NCBI RefSeq assembly: GCF_000411155.1
Contig: NZ_KE150266.1
Coordinates: 620,001-684,000 of the forward strand
DNA: 64,000 nucleotides
Direction: 5' to 3'
From: Gleimia europaea ACS-120-V-Col10b
GTDB taxonomy: Bacteria; Actinomycetota; Actinomycetes; Actinomycetales; Actinomycetaceae
Below the pieces are notes generated by a model. The model was not told the DNA's origin. It did no database searches and was given only the letters and a program-made list of their open reading frames with translations. How positions within the stretch are numbered: position 1 is the first letter of the stretch; each line of letters begins with the position of its first letter. The position numbers were made by a program, and so were the translations under genes. Positions 62,647 to 64,000 of the stretch are shown here, in pieces.

Positions 62647-63882
62647 TTACGCCGTGTACTGGAGCGCTATGCGATCTTCCGGATGACGATCATTCAAATA
62701 GAGGACGGCCAGGAAGAACCACTCCGCTGGCTTCATCAAAACCCACACCACATCGGCCGCCCACTGCGATCTGATCAGCTTAGCAATCGGGAAACCATAC
62801 GTGTCATACAAGCGGCGAATAACTCGATGAGTTCTGGGCACGCGCTCTTCCAACACCTGCTCAAACGCATTGGCCACAAGCAGCTGGCGATTCACAACCA
62901 CCGGCCGGCCATGACGCAATCCCATGCGAATCGGCTTGACCACCGTTCGGTGTCCGCCAGCCGCCACAGTGCAAAGGTAGTGCTCGTCAAAATACACATT
63001 CTGAGGAGCGACCTGCTGCGATAGATTCCAGTCGCTGGTCTCGGTAAACGCCCTCACCACCAAGCTCGGTGACTGGCCAAATAAAGCTAGAATCCCCACG
63101 ACCACGGCAAGTAGCGGGAGCGCCACCACGAACCCTAGAAACGGCCAGCGCTTCGCGTCAGCCACCATTGCATCCAGTTTGCTCAATATCGAGGAGCCAT
63201 CGATGCGGCCTCGTCTATCTTCATCAGCTTCGTAGGCTCGAACCTGGATCGCAACTATTTTCACCACAATCGCAAGCACAGTCAGAAAAGGAAGAATCAG
63301 CAGCGCGTCGAGGGACTTTTCAAAGGTTGTGATCTGGATAGTCCACGCCAGGCCGAACGCGGAACCCAAGTAGAGCCCCGCAATCGCAATCACAACTACG
63401 AGGGGCGGCAACTGCTTCGCCTCGTTGAACCGCAAAATGAGGAATCCGAACACGAACAGTAGCGAGATGAACAGCACGTGCGACCATGCCCGCGTGTAAA
63501 CCGGCGCGTGGGTTTGGTAGTTCGCCAACTGAACGTGCCAGTCCGCAGTAGGTACAACCTCTTTGAAAAATCCCAGGTATACGAACTCGTAAACCACTAT
63601 GACGCACAGGGTCCAAACGTCCAGGCCCGCATCGAGAACCGGCAAATCCTTACCGCTCGCTGCTTTGGCCGCACGGATTATTTGGCTGACAGTTAGCGCC
63701 ACCGGATAGCCGGCCGCGAGCGCTATCAGGGCTCCTCCAACCAGAATCTGCCCGAGAACCTGGCCCGCGTCCGAAGGAGGTTGGGATGCGAGGCTGACAA
63801 TTGCTCCGGCGACTCCGATCAACAGCGCCAAAACGACTCGCGAAAAAGAGGGGTGTTTGCTGGCGTAGCGGTACAGCTTCAC
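62647..63882 (-). CDS. DUF6688-like membrane protein
   Basis: A 411-aa protein with about seven or eight membrane helices in residues 10-290 and a soluble C-terminal domain of about 110 residues ('YLCTVAAGGHRTVVKPIRMG', 'RHGRPVVVNRQLLVANAFEQ', 'LYDTYGFPIAKLI'), resembling DUF6688 proteins of unknown function. GTG 63880-63882 has GGAGG upstream and is preferred; the open frame reaches 63987 with no ribosome site. It converges with the GH1 pseudogene. No partner genes are visible before the window ends. Confidence 0.72.
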   Translation of the reverse strand: MKLYRYASKHPSFSRVVLALLIGVAGAIVSLASQPPSDAGQVLGQILVGGALIALAAGYPVALTVSQIIRAAKAASGKDLPVLDAGLDVWTLCVIVVYEFVYLGFFKEVVPTADWHVQLANYQTHAPVYTRAWSHVLFISLLFVFGFLILRFNEAKQLPPLVVVIAIAGLYLGSAFGLAWTIQITTFEKSLDALLILPFLTVLAIVVKIVAIQVRAYEADEDRRGRIDGSSILSKLDAMVADAKRWPFLGFVVALPLLAVVVGILALFGQSPSLVVRAFTETSDWNLSQQVAPQNVYFDEHYLCTVAAGGHRTVVKPIRMGLRHGRPVVVNRQLLVANAFEQVLEERVPRTHRVIRRLYDTYGFPIAKLIRSQWAADVVWVLMKPAEWFFLAVLYLNDRHPEDRIALQYTA

Positions 63883-64000
63883 TTGTCCTCCTCTCCTGCA
63901 AACACGATACACGCGCTTTCCAGAGCCTTGAACTAGCGCAGGGTTTTGCGGCCACGTATTGATTAGCTTCATCGACACCGAACACACAACGGGGGCGCGA
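63883..64000. other. Right-edge intergenic stretch
   Basis: The last 118 bp lie upstream of the DUF6688-like gene and should contain its promoter. No clear -10/-35 boxes or other features are visible. Confidence 0.4.

Overview
The window looks like chromosomal DNA from a moderately GC-rich Gram-positive actinobacterium, most likely in or near Actinomycetaceae (Arcanobacterium/Trueperella-like). This placement is an inference. It rests on the tmRNA tag ending in DFALAA, a galactofuranose polymer system with no arabinan genes, paired LytR-CpsA-Psr proteins, an Rv1264-like adenylate cyclase, and frequent GTG and TTG starts with clear Shine-Dalgarno sites. No species can be named from the sequence alone.

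Layout. (A) 1-29 kb is a large cell-envelope glycopolymer locus. It holds a galactan-type ABC exporter (wzt, wzm), glf, a two-domain GT2 fusion, two DUF6541-type membrane proteins, a WecC/WbpA-like nucleotide-sugar dehydrogenase, wecB, a YfhO-like protein, four GT4 glycosyltransferases, an asparagine-synthetase-like protein and a Wzx-like flippase. It also holds a WbpB-WbpE-WbpD-like trio, a DPM1-like GT2 with a DUF2304 partner, and two LytR-CpsA-Psr ligases. Together these could make and export UDP-Galf-derived chains and a diacetamido-uronic-acid polymer and attach them to peptidoglycan. (B) 29-35 kb is more housekeeping: galE, purE, purK, a two-component system, a class III cyclase and ssrA (tmRNA).

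(C) 35.5-43 kb, downstream of ssrA, is accessory. It carries a tandemly duplicated 65-aa orphan gene, a 5'-nucleotidase gene broken by one nonsense codon, a perfect 24-bp tandem repeat, a Panacea-GNAT toxin-antitoxin pair, an unknown membrane protein and a serine hydrolase. (D) 43-49 kb is a probable polyol or sugar catabolic locus: two FGGY kinases, a flavodoxin-like protein, a GpsA-like dehydrogenase and a DeoR regulator. (E) 49-52.6 kb is a MacB/FtsX-type ABC cassette. (F) 52.6-55.9 kb is a McrBC type IV restriction system.

(G) 56-64 kb is a mosaic with much gene decay. It has an acyltransferase-like membrane protein, a frameshifted trypsin-like protease, an orphan RelB/DinJ-type antitoxin, an ABC-F ATPase with a possible leader peptide, a GH1 glycosidase pseudogene whose 3' end runs into an MFS-transporter tail, and a DUF6688-like membrane protein. 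No CRISPR array, insertion sequence, rRNA or tRNA was recognised.
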